A stretch of 64,000 nt of DNA. It comes from Silanimonas sp. (GTDB lineage: Bacteria > Pseudomonadota > Gammaproteobacteria > Xanthomonadales > Xanthomonadaceae). This document shows, piece by piece, positions 1 through 8,121 of this stretch. Position 1 is the first letter of the stretch. Every line of letters begins with the position of its first letter. The notes beneath the pieces were generated by a model. The model was not told the DNA's origin, searched no databases, and saw only the letters and a list, made by a program, of their open reading frames with translations. The DNA lies in NCBI RefSeq assembly GCF_027531545.1, contig NZ_JAPZSC010000006.1:496001-560000 (forward strand), read 5' to 3'. The position numbers and the translations under genes are program-made.

Positions 1-678
1 GAACGTGGTGCCGTCGCGATGGCGCACGGTGAGCAGGGTGATCTCGTAATCGAAGTCGATGAAGCCTTCGACGATGCAGCGCCCCTGCCCCGCTCGGCCA
101 CCGGTCTGGGCGTAGGCCCAGGCCTTGGCGATGTCCGCTTCGGTGCGCACGACGCTCTGGCCCTTGCCCGAGCTCGACATCAGCGGCTTCACCACGCAGG
201 GCATGCCCAGCGCGGCGACGGCGTCGCGGTACTCGGCTTCCGTGTCGACGAAGCGGTACGGCGAGGTGGGCAGGCCGAGCGTCTCCGCGGCCAGACGACG
301 AATCCCCTCGCGGTCCATCGTCAGGCGCGCGGCGCGGGCGGTGGGAATGACGCGCTGCCCCGCGGTTTCCAGCTCGAGCAGCGTGGGCGTGTGGATGGCC
401 TCGATTTCCGGCACCACGAGGTGCGGCGTCTCGGCCTCGATCAGCGCCTTCAGCGCGGCCGGGTCGAGCATGTTCAACACGTGCGAGCGGTGCGCGACCT
501 GCATCGCCGGCGCGTCGGCGTAGCGGTCGGCGGCGATCACTTCGACGCCCAGGCGCTGCAGCTCGATGGCCACTTCCTTGCCGAGCTCGCCGCTGCCGAG
601 GAACAGCACGCGGGTGGCGGTAGGCGACAGCGGCGTGCCGAGGGTGACGGACGCAGGCAGGGAGGGAGCGCGGGACAT
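1..678 (-). CDS. purT: Formate-dependent phosphoribosylglycinamide formyltransferase, 5' part
   Basis: Cytoplasmic ATP-grasp enzyme of purine synthesis that makes formyl-GAR from GAR, formate and ATP. Only the first 226 codons are in the window; the family is near 390 residues, so the C-terminal part lies left of base 1. Visible are the N-terminal nucleotide-binding loop [11 protein letters not shown] (about residues 25-35), the conserved VPEIEAI stretch, and the start of the ATP-grasp domain with [14 protein letters not shown]. The ATG at 678 is the only sensible start and gives a short leader before the conserved core. Divergent from the secreted protein gene at 774. Identification is firm from the motifs. 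Confidence 0.95.
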   Translation of the reverse strand, partial: MSRAPSLPASVTLGTPLSPTATRVLFLGSGELGKEVAIELQRLGVEVIAADRYADAPAMQVAHRSHVLNMLDPAALKALIEAETPHLVVPEIEAIHTPTLLELETAGQRVIPTARAARLTMDREGIRRLAAETLGLPTSPYRFVDTEAEYRDAVAALGMPCVVKPLMSSSGKGQSVVRTEADIAKAWAYAQTGGRAGQGRCIVEGFIDFDYEITLLTVRHRDGTTF

Positions 679-773
679 CGTGGATTCCTGTGAGGCGAGG
701 CGCGAAGTCTACCGGCACGGCTTGTCGCCCCGGGCACCACTGGGCATGCTGGCTGGGATTGGAAAACCACCTG

Positions 774-1691
774 ATGTCCCGACGAATCCTGACCCTGCTG
801 CTGCCGCTCCTCGGCAGCGTCGCTCCACTGTGGGCCGCGACCGCGGCACCGACCCAGCCCGCCCCGGTGATCAGCGGCGTCATGGCGGATGCACGCCTGT
901 CCGAGACCAGTGGGCTTGCCGCCTCGCGCGCACAGCCGGGAAGCTTCTGGGTGCACAACGACAGCGGCCATGCGCCCGAGCTGCACCTGATGTCGGCCGC
1001 CGGCACACGGTTGGCCAGCCTCACCATCGACGGCGTGCGCAACGTCGATTGGGAAGACCTCGCCGCGTTCGACCTCGATGGCAAGCGCTACCTCCTGGTG
1101 GCCGACACCGGCGACAACGGTGGTCTGCGCCGCAGCCTTGAGCTGGTGGTCGTCGAGGAGCCGGCCGTGGTGACGGAGGGCATGCGCGTCACCCCGGCAT
1201 GGACGCTGCGTTTCCGCTGGCCCGACGGCGCCCGCGATTGCGAAGCGGTGGCGGTCGATGCCGCCGCTGGCGAGGTGCTGCTGGTCTCGAAGAAGCGCGT
1301 GCCGCCGGAGCTGTTCCGGCTCGCGCTCCGTCCCGCGCGGGCCGGCGTTCAGACCGCCCGACGCGTTGGGCGCCTGAGGGGCATCGCCCAACCCAGCGCC
1401 GCGGAACTCACGCAGAACCCCGTGTATGGGCGCTACCGATCGCAGGTCACCGCCGCCGACCTCAGCCCCGATGGACGCACGCTGGCTGTCCTCAACTACC
1501 AGGCGGTCTACCTGTACCGGCGCGGGTCGGGGGACGGCTGGTCGGGCGTCCTGTCGAATCCGCGACGGCTCGACTTCGCGTGGATGCCCCAGGCCGAGGC
1601 GATGGGGTATTCGCTGGACGGGCGGCAGCTGTGGGTGGCCGGCGAACAACGCCCAAGCCCCTTGATCCACTTCCCGCTCGCCCCTCCTTGA
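774..1691 (+). CDS. Secreted propeller-like protein of unknown function
   Basis: Predicted 305-residue exported protein. Residues 1-21 look like a signal peptide (basic MSRR, a Leu-rich core, cleavage after WA). The mature part has evenly spaced blocks (ETSGLAAS, WVHNDSG, DWEDLAAFD, YLLVADTGDN, RDCEAVAVD, LLVSKK, LSPDGRTLAVLNY) like the blades of a six-bladed propeller, as in SdiA-regulated or esterase-like-phytase-type families. The ATG at 774 is preferred over an upstream in-frame ATG at 690 because only the later one puts the signal peptide at the N-terminus. It ends 51 bases before the SPFH gene. No catalytic residues can be assigned. Confidence 0.75.
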   Translation: MSRRILTLLLPLLGSVAPLWAATAAPTQPAPVISGVMADARLSETSGLAASRAQPGSFWVHNDSGHAPELHLMSAAGTRLASLTIDGVRNVDWEDLAAFDLDGKRYLLVADTGDNGGLRRSLELVVVEEPAVVTEGMRVTPAWTLRFRWPDGARDCEAVAVDAAAGEVLLVSKKRVPPELFRLALRPARAGVQTARRVGRLRGIAQPSAAELTQNPVYGRYRSQVTAADLSPDGRTLAVLNYQAVYLYRRGSGDGWSGVLSNPRRLDFAWMPQAEAMGYSLDGRQLWVAGEQRPSPLIHFPLAPP

Positions 1692-1695
1692 CTTC

Positions 1696-1712
1696 GATAT
1701 CACTTTGATATC
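1696..1712. promoter_or_regulatory. Perfect dyad GATATCA-CTT-TGATATC, candidate operator
   Basis: A 7-bp perfect inverted repeat with a 3-base centre lies in the 51-base gap before the SPFH gene, 31 bases upstream of its ATG. Each arm holds the self-palindromic core GATATC, so the site also reads as two direct CTTNGATATCA elements. AT-rich symmetric sequence in a GC-rich gap suggests a regulator site for the three-gene operon. The cognate regulator is not known; the ribbon-helix-helix protein at 2950 is a candidate. Confidence 0.55.
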
Positions 1713-1742
1713 AGATGGTCGCGCCCTTTCCGGAGCACGACC

Positions 1743-2624
1743 ATGAACGAGCGCGTCCATTCCCCCCTTCCCGGCGTCCCGATGCTTCTGACCCTGCTGG
1801 TCCTGAGCCTGGCCAACTTCGCCGGCTTCCCGACTCTGGACGGCATGGACGCGCCGGGCGGACTGATCGCCCTCAACGGGCTCGGCACGCTGGTCCTGAT
1901 CCTGCTGTGGTGCGGCTTCTTCGTGGTCCAGCCGAACAACGGCGTCGTGCTGCAGCTCTTCGGTCGCTACGTCGGCACCGCGCGCGATTCCGGCCTGAAG
2001 TGGGCCAACCCGTTCTACTCGAAGAAACCCATCTCGCTGCGCGTGCGCAACTTCGAATCCAGCAAGCTCAAGGTCAACGATCTGGAGGGCCCGCCGATCG
2101 AGATCGCCGCCGTGGTGGTCTGGCAGGTGCACGACACCGCCGAGGCCGTGTTCCAGGTCGACGACTACGAGAACTTCGTGCACGTGCAGTCGGAAGCCGC
2201 GCTGCGCCAGATGGCCACCAGCTATCCATACGACGGCCATGACGGCGCAGGGGCCAACGACCAGATCGCCCTGCGCAGCCACGCCAACGAGATCAACCAG
2301 CACCTCAAGGAAGAGATCCAGGAGCGCCTCGGCGCCGCCGGTGTCACCGTGCTGGAAGCCCGCATCAGCCACCTCGCCTACGCCCCGGAAATCGCCCAGG
2401 CCATGCTTCAGCGCCAGCAGGCGGCGGCGATCATCGCCGCGCGCAGCCGCATCGTCGAAGGCGCCGTCAGCATGGTGCACATGGCGCTGGAACAGCTCGA
2501 CCACGCCGGCAAGATCCAGCTCGACGAGGAGCGCAAGGCGGCCATGGTCTCGAACCTGCTGGTGGTGCTGTGCGGCGAGCGCGGCACGCAGCCCGTCGTG
2601 AACACCGGCACCCTGCACCACTGA
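1743..2624 (+). CDS. SPFH/band 7 domain membrane protein
   Basis: A 293-residue stomatin/prohibitin-type protein. Two hydrophobic segments (about 14-31 and 40-62) anchor it; the band 7 domain follows, with typical motifs [45 protein letters not shown] and a C-terminal helical region rich in Ala/Gln/Glu ([20 protein letters not shown]) expected to drive oligomerisation. Such proteins organise membrane microdomains or protease complexes. It is the first gene of an operon with a small membrane protein (8-base gap) and an RHH protein, downstream of a strong dyad. Length and architecture match the short SPFH proteins known from xanthomonads. Confidence 0.9.
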   Translation: MNERVHSPLPGVPMLLTLLVLSLANFAGFPTLDGMDAPGGLIALNGLGTLVLILLWCGFFVVQPNNGVVLQLFGRYVGTARDSGLKWANPFYSKKPISLRVRNFESSKLKVNDLEGPPIEIAAVVVWQVHDTAEAVFQVDDYENFVHVQSEAALRQMATSYPYDGHDGAGANDQIALRSHANEINQHLKEEIQERLGAAGVTVLEARISHLAYAPEIAQAMLQRQQAAAIIAARSRIVEGAVSMVHMALEQLDHAGKIQLDEERKAAMVSNLLVVLCGERGTQPVVNTGTLHH

Positions 2625-2632
2625 GGCCGGCC

Positions 2633-2953
2633 ATGAACGAACAGATGCTTGCCGCCCTGGTCGTGCTCGTCGCCGCCGCGCCACTGGTCGCGATCGGCCT
2701 CTACTTCCGCAGCGGCCGCGCCCTGCACCTGCTGGCCGGCGTCGACCCGAAAAAGGTCCGCGACCCGGCCGGCCTCGGCCGATTCGTCGGCCAGTCGCTG
2801 CTCCTGCTGGGCCTGCTGCACCTGCCCTTCGCCGCGGCGGTCGCTTTCCTGCCCGAGGAGCAAATCCTGCTCGCGACGCTGGGGCTGGTCGTCCTCGTCG
2901 GCCTCGTGGTCGTCCGGCTGGTGTTCGGACTGTCGCGGTTCGTTTCGAAGTGA
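2633..2953 (+). CDS. Small three-helix membrane protein of the SPFH operon
   Basis: A 106-residue protein with hydrophobic segments at about 5-23, 51-73 and 78-100, separated by a basic loop ([18 protein letters not shown]). Start is the ATG at 2633, 8 bases after the SPFH stop; an upstream in-frame ATG would overlap SPFH by 55 bases. It resembles the small uncharacterised membrane proteins that sit between SPFH and Arc-like genes in related bacteria. The stop overlaps the GTG of the next gene by 4 bases (GTGA), so translation is probably coupled. A partner or regulator of the SPFH protein is inferred only from position. Confidence 0.8.
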   Translation: MNEQMLAALVVLVAAAPLVAIGLYFRSGRALHLLAGVDPKKVRDPAGLGRFVGQSLLLLGLLHLPFAAAVAFLPEEQILLATLGLVVLVGLVVVRLVFGLSRFVSK

Positions 2954-3135
2954 GCGAGAAGAAGGCCTACCCGCTGCGCATCTCCGCCCCGGTGCTGGAC
3001 GCCGTCCAGCGCTGGGCCGACGATGAACTGCGCTCGGTGAACGCCCAGATCGAGTACGTGCTGCGCGAGGCCCTGAGGAAATCAGGACGGCTGCCGAAGC
3101 CCCCGATGGACGACGGCACCGCCGACGCCGAATAG
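2950..3135 (+). CDS. Arc-like ribbon-helix-helix DNA-binding protein
   Basis: A 61-residue protein with a ribbon (KKAYPLRIS), helix A ([14 protein letters not shown]) and helix B ([18 protein letters not shown]): the standard RHH fold of Arc/CopG/HicB-type repressors, which bind DNA as dimers through the N-terminal strand. It starts at GTG 2950, overlapping the stop of the membrane protein by 4 bases. No toxin gene is adjacent, so an antitoxin role is not supported; autoregulation of the SPFH operon through the 1696-1712 dyad is an inference. Arg8 and its neighbours would be the base-contacting strand. Confidence 0.85.
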   Translation: MSEKKAYPLRISAPVLDAVQRWADDELRSVNAQIEYVLREALRKSGRLPKPPMDDGTADAE

Positions 3136-3144
3136 ACTGCGCCC

Positions 3145-3957
3145 ATGCGCGCCCTGCCCCGCTTCCTCGTCAATTCTCCCGATATCGAGCTCTGGCCGGC
3201 CTCGCTCTGCCGGGCCAAGGCGAACGCGGCCGCGCGCTGCCTCGCCGCCTCCGGCATCGTGCTGCGGCGCAAGCGCGACGGTCGTCTCCTCGCGGTGCTC
3301 GGTCCGGAGGGACTCGTCCCGCTGGTGCCTGCCCTGTGGCGCGAACCGGGCCTCGAAGCCGCCATCGCCGCAACGGCCGTGCTCGAAGCGCGCGATCCCG
3401 CGGCGTCGATCGGCGCGCGGGGCACGCTCCCTGGCGATGCGGTGCACGAGGACAACGCGGCGATGGGGCTTGCAGCGGACTACGCCGAGACCAGCGGCCT
3501 GCCTTTCAACGAGGAACCGCGGCTGCTCGCCTTCGCCGGACGCGACCGCTGGCAGCGCGCCCTGTGGCTGCTCCCTCCCGCTTCGCGTGCGTGGATCGCG
3601 ATGCGCGGCGAGGCGCAGCGCGAGGGCGTCTTGCTCGAGGCGACTTCAGGCTTCCGCAGCCACGCCTACCAGCGCGGCATCTTCGAACGGAAGTTCGCAC
3701 GCGGGCTGACGCTCGACGAGGTGCTGCGGGTCAACGCGGCGCCCGGGCATTCCGAGCACCACAGCGGCCGCGCGCTCGACATCGGCACGCCCGGCGAACC
3801 GCCGGCCGAGGAGAGCTTCGAACACACCCCCGCCTTCGCCTGGCTGCAGCAGCATGCCGGGCGCTTCGGTTTCGGCCTGAGCTACCCGCGCGGCAACCCG
3901 CACGGCATCACTTACGAGCCCTGGCACTGGTGCTGGCTCAGCCCTGCGAGCGCTTGA
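3145..3957 (+). CDS. VanY-type D-alanyl-D-alanine carboxypeptidase, leaderless
   Basis: A 270-residue protein whose C-terminal half is a LAS-type zinc peptidase: SGFRS (about 169-173), [12 protein letters not shown] holding the zinc His/Asp pair, and EPWHW with the third ligand region near the C-terminus. VanY/DacB relatives trim the D-Ala termini of peptidoglycan peptides and are usually exported. Here no signal peptide or membrane segment is visible, and residues 1-140 form an extension I do not recognise. It starts 9 bases after the RHH gene, so it may share that operon. It overlaps the convergent glycosylase gene by 20 bases at its 3' end. Confidence 0.85.
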   Translation: MRALPRFLVNSPDIELWPASLCRAKANAAARCLAASGIVLRRKRDGRLLAVLGPEGLVPLVPALWREPGLEAAIAATAVLEARDPAASIGARGTLPGDAVHEDNAAMGLAADYAETSGLPFNEEPRLLAFAGRDRWQRALWLLPPASRAWIAMRGEAQREGVLLEATSGFRSHAYQRGIFERKFARGLTLDEVLRVNAAPGHSEHHSGRALDIGTPGEPPAEESFEHTPAFAWLQQHAGRFGFGLSYPRGNPHGITYEPWHWCWLSPASA

Positions 3958-4606
3958 CCTTCTTCGCCGGCTCGACCACGCCTTCGCCGTCGGCGATGCG
4001 CCACAGGTACAGGCTGGCCAAAGTCCGGTAAGGCCCCCAGTCCGCGCCACGCGCCAGCAAGGCCTTCGGCGTCGGCGCGATCTCGAGGCCATCGAGCACC
4101 TGGGCGCCCTTGCGCACGCCAAGGTCGTCGACCGGCAGCACGTCGGGCCGCCCAAGGCGGAAGATCAGCAGCATCTCGACGGTCCAGCGGCCGATGCCTC
4201 GCACGGCGGTGAGCTGCTCGATCAGCGTCGCGTCGTCCACCTTCGGCAGGGCGCGCGCGGCGGGCACCTCGCCGGCCTCCGCGCGACGGCACAGGTCGCG
4301 CAGGGCCAGCACCTTGTTTCCGGACACCCCGCAGGCGCGCAGCGCCGTATCGTCCAGCCGCGCGAAGGCCTCCGGCACCAGTTTGCGCGAGCCCGCGGCC
4401 GCCTCCACGCGCGAGACGATCGTCGCCGCGGCCTTGCCGGAAAGCTGCTGGTAGAGGATCGAACGCGACAGAGCATCGACGGTGTCGAACGGCTTGCGCC
4501 AGCCGTCCATCTCGAGCGGGCCGATGCGCTTCATCCACTTCCCCAGCGCGCGATCGCGCTCGGCGAGATGGGCGGTTGCCTCTTCGAGATCGAAACCACG
4601 GGCCAT
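3938..4606 (-). CDS. DNA-3-methyladenine glycosylase, AlkA/HhH-GPD family
   Basis: A 222-residue base-excision glycosylase that removes alkylated purines. The helix-hairpin-helix AVRGIGRWT (about 134-142) and the Asp pair in LPVDDLGVRKG (160-161), where the catalytic Asp lies, are both present; LYQQLSGKAA is the conserved helix of the HhH-GPD core. It lacks the N-terminal TATA-like domain of E. coli AlkA, so it belongs to the short AlkA group. It begins 13 bases after the DUF4340 gene and may be the last gene of that transcript. Confidence 0.92.
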   Translation of the reverse strand: MARGFDLEEATAHLAERDRALGKWMKRIGPLEMDGWRKPFDTVDALSRSILYQQLSGKAAATIVSRVEAAAGSRKLVPEAFARLDDTALRACGVSGNKVLALRDLCRRAEAGEVPAARALPKVDDATLIEQLTAVRGIGRWTVEMLLIFRLGRPDVLPVDDLGVRKGAQVLDGLEIAPTPKALLARGADWGPYRTLASLYLWRIADGEGVVEPAKKVKRSQG

Positions 4607-4618
4607 GGCGCGCCTCCG

Positions 4619-5539
4619 TCAGGGAGCGCCGAGCGTGCCACGGTCCGCCCAGAGCGGGGCGGCAACGTCCTCCGGCAGGCGGAACTCGCGGCCCTGGTAC
4701 CACGCGGACGCGTCGTCCGGCGCCGCGATCACACGCGCCCAAGTCGCCTCGCCTTCGCGCCAGACGGCCAAGGCGTAAGTCAGGCTGCCCTCGCCTTCAA
4801 GGCGCAGCACGCGCGTTGGCTCGGCGCTGCCTGCCGCGCGCAGATCGAGCTGCCGCGGGTTAGCAAGCGCCGAGGCCAGCGCATCCGCGTCGGGGGTCAG
4901 GGCGATGATCGCGCCTTCAGGCCGGAAGCCGCCCTCGCCCGGCACGAGCCGCAGCGCGTCTGCGCCCGGATCCTCCACGACCACCGCGGTCACGCGTTCG
5001 ATCGGAATCCGCCAGAGCTGCGGGTCGAACCATTCCGAGACGCGCGCGGGCAGGCGCAGCGTGGCCGCACTCAGGCAACTGTGGGGTGCGCCTTCGACGC
5101 GCACGTAGGTGCCACCGCGGGCCTGCGGGTAGCCGATGACGACCGCCATCTCGCGGCCCTCGACGATGAAGCTCAATCGGCCGGTCGGCCGCGCGAAGGC
5201 ACCATCGGGCGAGGCCTCCGACGCCGACGGCCAAGCCACGCCGATGCGCTCGAAGCGCGCTGCATCAGCCGTCCGCGCCTCGTCGCAGCGCGCATTCGCC
5301 AGCCCCAGCAGCAGCGGTTGAAGCCAGCGGCGATCGGCACGCCATGCGGCGTCGCGGATGCGCCATTCCTCACCTTCGCGTTCGAACACCAGCGAGGCGT
5401 CGCCCTGCTGCAGCCGCACTTCGGCGAGGGCCGGCAGCGCCTCCGCCAATCCGGGCACGAGAGGCGCCGGAGGAGGCGCTTCGCGCGAACACGCCGACAG
5501 CACCAGCAGCGCCAGCGCGGACAGCGCCGGGCCGCGCAT
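4619..5539 (-). CDS. DUF4340 lipoprotein of the Gld-type ABC cluster
   Basis: A 306-residue protein with a lipoprotein signal (MRGPALSALALLVLSAC, lipobox LSAC, Cys at residue 17) followed by a DUF4340 region with repeated beta-rich segments. DUF4340 proteins are regularly encoded with Gld-type ABC transporters, as here. The ATG at 5539 shares its A with the last base of the upstream gldG stop (TGATG), which argues for this start over an in-frame ATG at 5575. No catalytic motif is seen; it is probably an accessory periplasmic or membrane-tethered subunit. Confidence 0.82.
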   Translation of the reverse strand: MRGPALSALALLVLSACSREAPPPAPLVPGLAEALPALAEVRLQQGDASLVFEREGEEWRIRDAAWRADRRWLQPLLLGLANARCDEARTADAARFERIGVAWPSASEASPDGAFARPTGRLSFIVEGREMAVVIGYPQARGGTYVRVEGAPHSCLSAATLRLPARVSEWFDPQLWRIPIERVTAVVVEDPGADALRLVPGEGGFRPEGAIIALTPDADALASALANPRQLDLRAAGSAEPTRVLRLEGEGSLTYALAVWREGEATWARVIAAPDDASAWYQGREFRLPEDVAAPLWADRGTLGAP

Positions 5540-7383
5540 CACGCGGCGGGGCGGCGCCGGCGCTGCAATCGCCACAGGCCGCCGATCAGGAACAGGAAGG
5601 CCACGAAGGCCGGCACCAGCACGATGTTCACCACGCGCAGGGTCATCGACAGCGCGTCGATGTCGGCATTGAGCTGGCGCTGCACTTCGCGGAGCTGCAG
5701 GCGGACGTCGATCTTCTCCTGCTGGAAGCGCTCAAGCTCGGCCTGCTGTTCGGCACCCAGGGCCGGTGCGCCGTCCTCGCCGCGTTGCAGTTCGCCGAGC
5801 TGCTGTTCGAGCTCCGAGAGCCGCTGCTGCAGCGCCCGCTCGGTCTGCAGGAACTGCTGCTCGGCGCTGCGGCGCAGGGCCTGCACGCGATGGAAGGGAC
5901 GGCTGGCGACGGCGCGCGTGCGCAAGCCGATCAGGCCCGCCTGCCCGCTCAAGTTCTCGACCGCGTTGTAGACGAGATCCCCGTTGTTGGCGAAGGGCTC
6001 GCTGAAACCGCCGGGGCCCGGCGCCACGTTCACCCAGAACGGGTCGGCCAACAGGTCGGTGTCGGCGACGAGGATGAGCTGCAGGTCGCTGGCGCTGGCC
6101 GCGAGGTGCCCCTCGCCGCCGCGCTGCGGGAAGGCCGTCGCGGCCGGGCCGCTGACGCGCGCGGCAATCGTGCGGGCCCCGCCGTTGGCGCGGAACTCGC
6201 GCAGCAGGTTCGACGGCGTCGCGCTCACCGTGCCGAGCATCGAGGTCGGCAGTTCACCGCTCTGGTCGGAACTCGAGAGCAGCGGCTCGAAGCGGGTCGT
6301 CGCCGCCTCGCGCGGCCGCAGCACGCCCGCGGTGGAGAGATTGATCAGCTCCATCTGCGCGGTGACGATGTCGGTGCTCGACAGCGCCTCGGCGTCCAGG
6401 CCGAGCAGCGTGATCAGCGGCTCGTTGGCACCGCCTTCGCTGGTCTGCACCGACAGCGCGGAGCCGGGGTCGGCCACCACCTGCGTCGGATCGAAATCCA
6501 CGCCCCAGGCGGCGAGCAGCGGCCCTAGGTCGGAGGCACGCGCGCCACCGACATTGCCACCGAGCGGATCGTCCGGGGCGGCGTTCTCCGCGTCCGGATC
6601 GACGAACGCCAACACACGGCCGCCGCGCAGGGCGAACTGGTCGATGGCGTAGAGGCTGTCATCGGACAAGCCGGCCGGATGCACCAGCATCAACAGGTCG
6701 ACGTCCGCATCGATCGCGGTGAAATCCGGCTCGAGCCGGCGCAGTTCGAAGAGTTCGCGCAGCTGCTGATCGACCACCCAACCCGGCGACGGCGAGCCCG
6801 TGGCCGGATCGAACTCGGGGGCCATCGGCAGGCCACTGAACAGCGCGACCACGGGGCGCTCTTCGACCGTCAGCGCCGACACCAGCTTCGCGAGGTTGTA
6901 CTCGAGGAAGGCCTCGCGCTCGGCCTGCAGGAACGGGATCGGCAATTCGCCATCGGTGCTATTGCTGCCGACGATGCCGAAGAAGAAGTTGCCCCCGGTC
7001 GGCAGCGGTACCGCGGTGAGCCCCTGCGCGACGGCGAGGTCTTCCTGTTCGGAGTACGGCTCCGGGTCGATGACCTCGACGACGAGGCGACCCTTCGAGC
7101 GCGCAGCCATCTCCTGCAACAATTCGCGCACGCGCTGCGCATAGGCGCGCACCTGCGGGAAGTCGCCGGCGGAACGCTCCGAGAAGTAGAGACGAAGCGT
7201 CACCGGCTCCTCGATGCCCTCGATCAGGGCGATCGTGGCCGGCGAGAGCGTGTGCTCCTGGTTCGCCGTGAGGTCGATCCGCGCGCCGCGCAGCAGCACG
7301 GACGACAGTCCGACGAGGGCGAGGAAGGCCAAGGCCAGCAGCGGAAGCGCCCAGGCGGAGCGGCGGAGGGATGCGATGGCCAT
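5539..7383 (-). CDS. GldG-type ABC transporter auxiliary protein
   Basis: A 614-residue membrane protein: an N-terminal TM helix (about 12-32), a periplasmic region starting with the family hallmark RIDLTANQEHTLSPAT, a large alpha/beta domain with the GAITase-like block LLMLVHPAGL and ALRGGRVLAFVDP, a Gln/Glu-rich coiled coil near 510-570, and a C-terminal TM helix (about 580-603). This matches GldG/DUF4350-like subunits of Gld-type ABC exporters, first named from Bacteroidetes gliding but widespread in non-gliding bacteria. It lies 3 bases after the permease gene. Confidence 0.88.
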   Translation of the reverse strand: MAIASLRRSAWALPLLALAFLALVGLSSVLLRGARIDLTANQEHTLSPATIALIEGIEEPVTLRLYFSERSAGDFPQVRAYAQRVRELLQEMAARSKGRLVVEVIDPEPYSEQEDLAVAQGLTAVPLPTGGNFFFGIVGSNSTDGELPIPFLQAEREAFLEYNLAKLVSALTVEERPVVALFSGLPMAPEFDPATGSPSPGWVVDQQLRELFELRRLEPDFTAIDADVDLLMLVHPAGLSDDSLYAIDQFALRGGRVLAFVDPDAENAAPDDPLGGNVGGARASDLGPLLAAWGVDFDPTQVVADPGSALSVQTSEGGANEPLITLLGLDAEALSSTDIVTAQMELINLSTAGVLRPREAATTRFEPLLSSSDQSGELPTSMLGTVSATPSNLLREFRANGGARTIAARVSGPAATAFPQRGGEGHLAASASDLQLILVADTDLLADPFWVNVAPGPGGFSEPFANNGDLVYNAVENLSGQAGLIGLRTRAVASRPFHRVQALRRSAEQQFLQTERALQQRLSELEQQLGELQRGEDGAPALGAEQQAELERFQQEKIDVRLQLREVQRQLNADIDALSMTLRVVNIVLVPAFVAFLFLIGGLWRLQRRRRPAA

Positions 7384-7386
7384 GCG

Positions 7387-8121
7387 TCAGCCCGCCTTCT
7401 TGGCGTCGAGGATCAGCACCGTCGCGCACAGCCAGGCCGCGATCGACAGCAGGAAGAACAGAACGTCGCGCAAGTCGAGCACGCCGCGCTGGATGGACTG
7501 CACGTGGGTGAGGAAGCTCAGCGCGGCCACCGCGTCGATCACGTCGCGCGGCGCCCAGCCCTGCACCGCGTCCTGCACCAGCGGATGCCCAGCGAGCATC
7601 AGCGCGAAGCACACCACCACCGTGACGACGAAGGCCACGACCTGGTTGCGCGTCAGTGCCGAGAGGGCGCTACCGACGGCGAGCATCGCGCCGGAAAGCA
7701 GCCAGCTGCCGAGGTAGCTCGCCACGATGACGCCGTGGTCGGGGTCGCCCAGCCAGCTGACCGTCCACCACATCGGGACGGTGAGGACGAGCGCGATGCC
7801 CAGCAGGGCCCAGCCGGCGAGGAACTTGCCCAGTACCGCCTGCCATGGCGTGACCGGCAGGGTCAGCAGCAGTTCCAGCGTGCCGCTCTTGCGCTCCTCG
7901 GCCCAAAGCCGCATGCCCACCGCGGGCACGAGGAACAGGTACAGCCAAGGGTGGAAGGCGAAGAACGGCTGCAGGTCGGCCTGCCCGCGCTCGAAGAAGC
8001 CGCCGAGGTAGAAGGCCAGCGCCGACGACAGGGCCAGGAACAGCACGATGAACACCGCCGCGAGCGGCGAGGCGAAATAGGCGGCGAACTCGCGCCGCGC
8101 GATGACGAGCGTGCCGTTCAT
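7387..8121 (-). CDS. ABC-2 type permease (GldF-like)
   Basis: A 244-residue six-helix ABC-2 permease. It opens with the typical MNGTLVIARREFAAYFASPLA, an amphipathic elbow helix, and has the ABC-2 signature region MRLWAEERKSGTLELLLTLPV that contacts the ATPase. The start overlaps the ATPase stop by 4 bases (ATGA), so it is translationally coupled to it. With the ATPase, GldG and DUF4340 proteins it forms one exporter of unknown substrate. Confidence 0.9.
   Translation of the reverse strand: MNGTLVIARREFAAYFASPLAAVFIVLFLALSSALAFYLGGFFERGQADLQPFFAFHPWLYLFLVPAVGMRLWAEERKSGTLELLLTLPVTPWQAVLGKFLAGWALLGIALVLTVPMWWTVSWLGDPDHGVIVASYLGSWLLSGAMLAVGSALSALTRNQVVAFVVTVVVCFALMLAGHPLVQDAVQGWAPRDVIDAVAALSFLTHVQSIQRGVLDLRDVLFFLLSIAAWLCATVLILDAKKAG

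Noticed and set aside
537-2684. Minus-strand open frame of 715 codons opposite the secreted protein and SPFH genes
   Set aside because: Antisense shadow with Gln/Asp/Val/His-rich text and no motif; the purT and SPFH frames explain the region.
2950-3135. Antitoxin of a toxin-antitoxin pair
   Set aside because: The RHH fold fits an antitoxin, but no toxin-like gene is adjacent; the partner genes are SPFH and a membrane protein.
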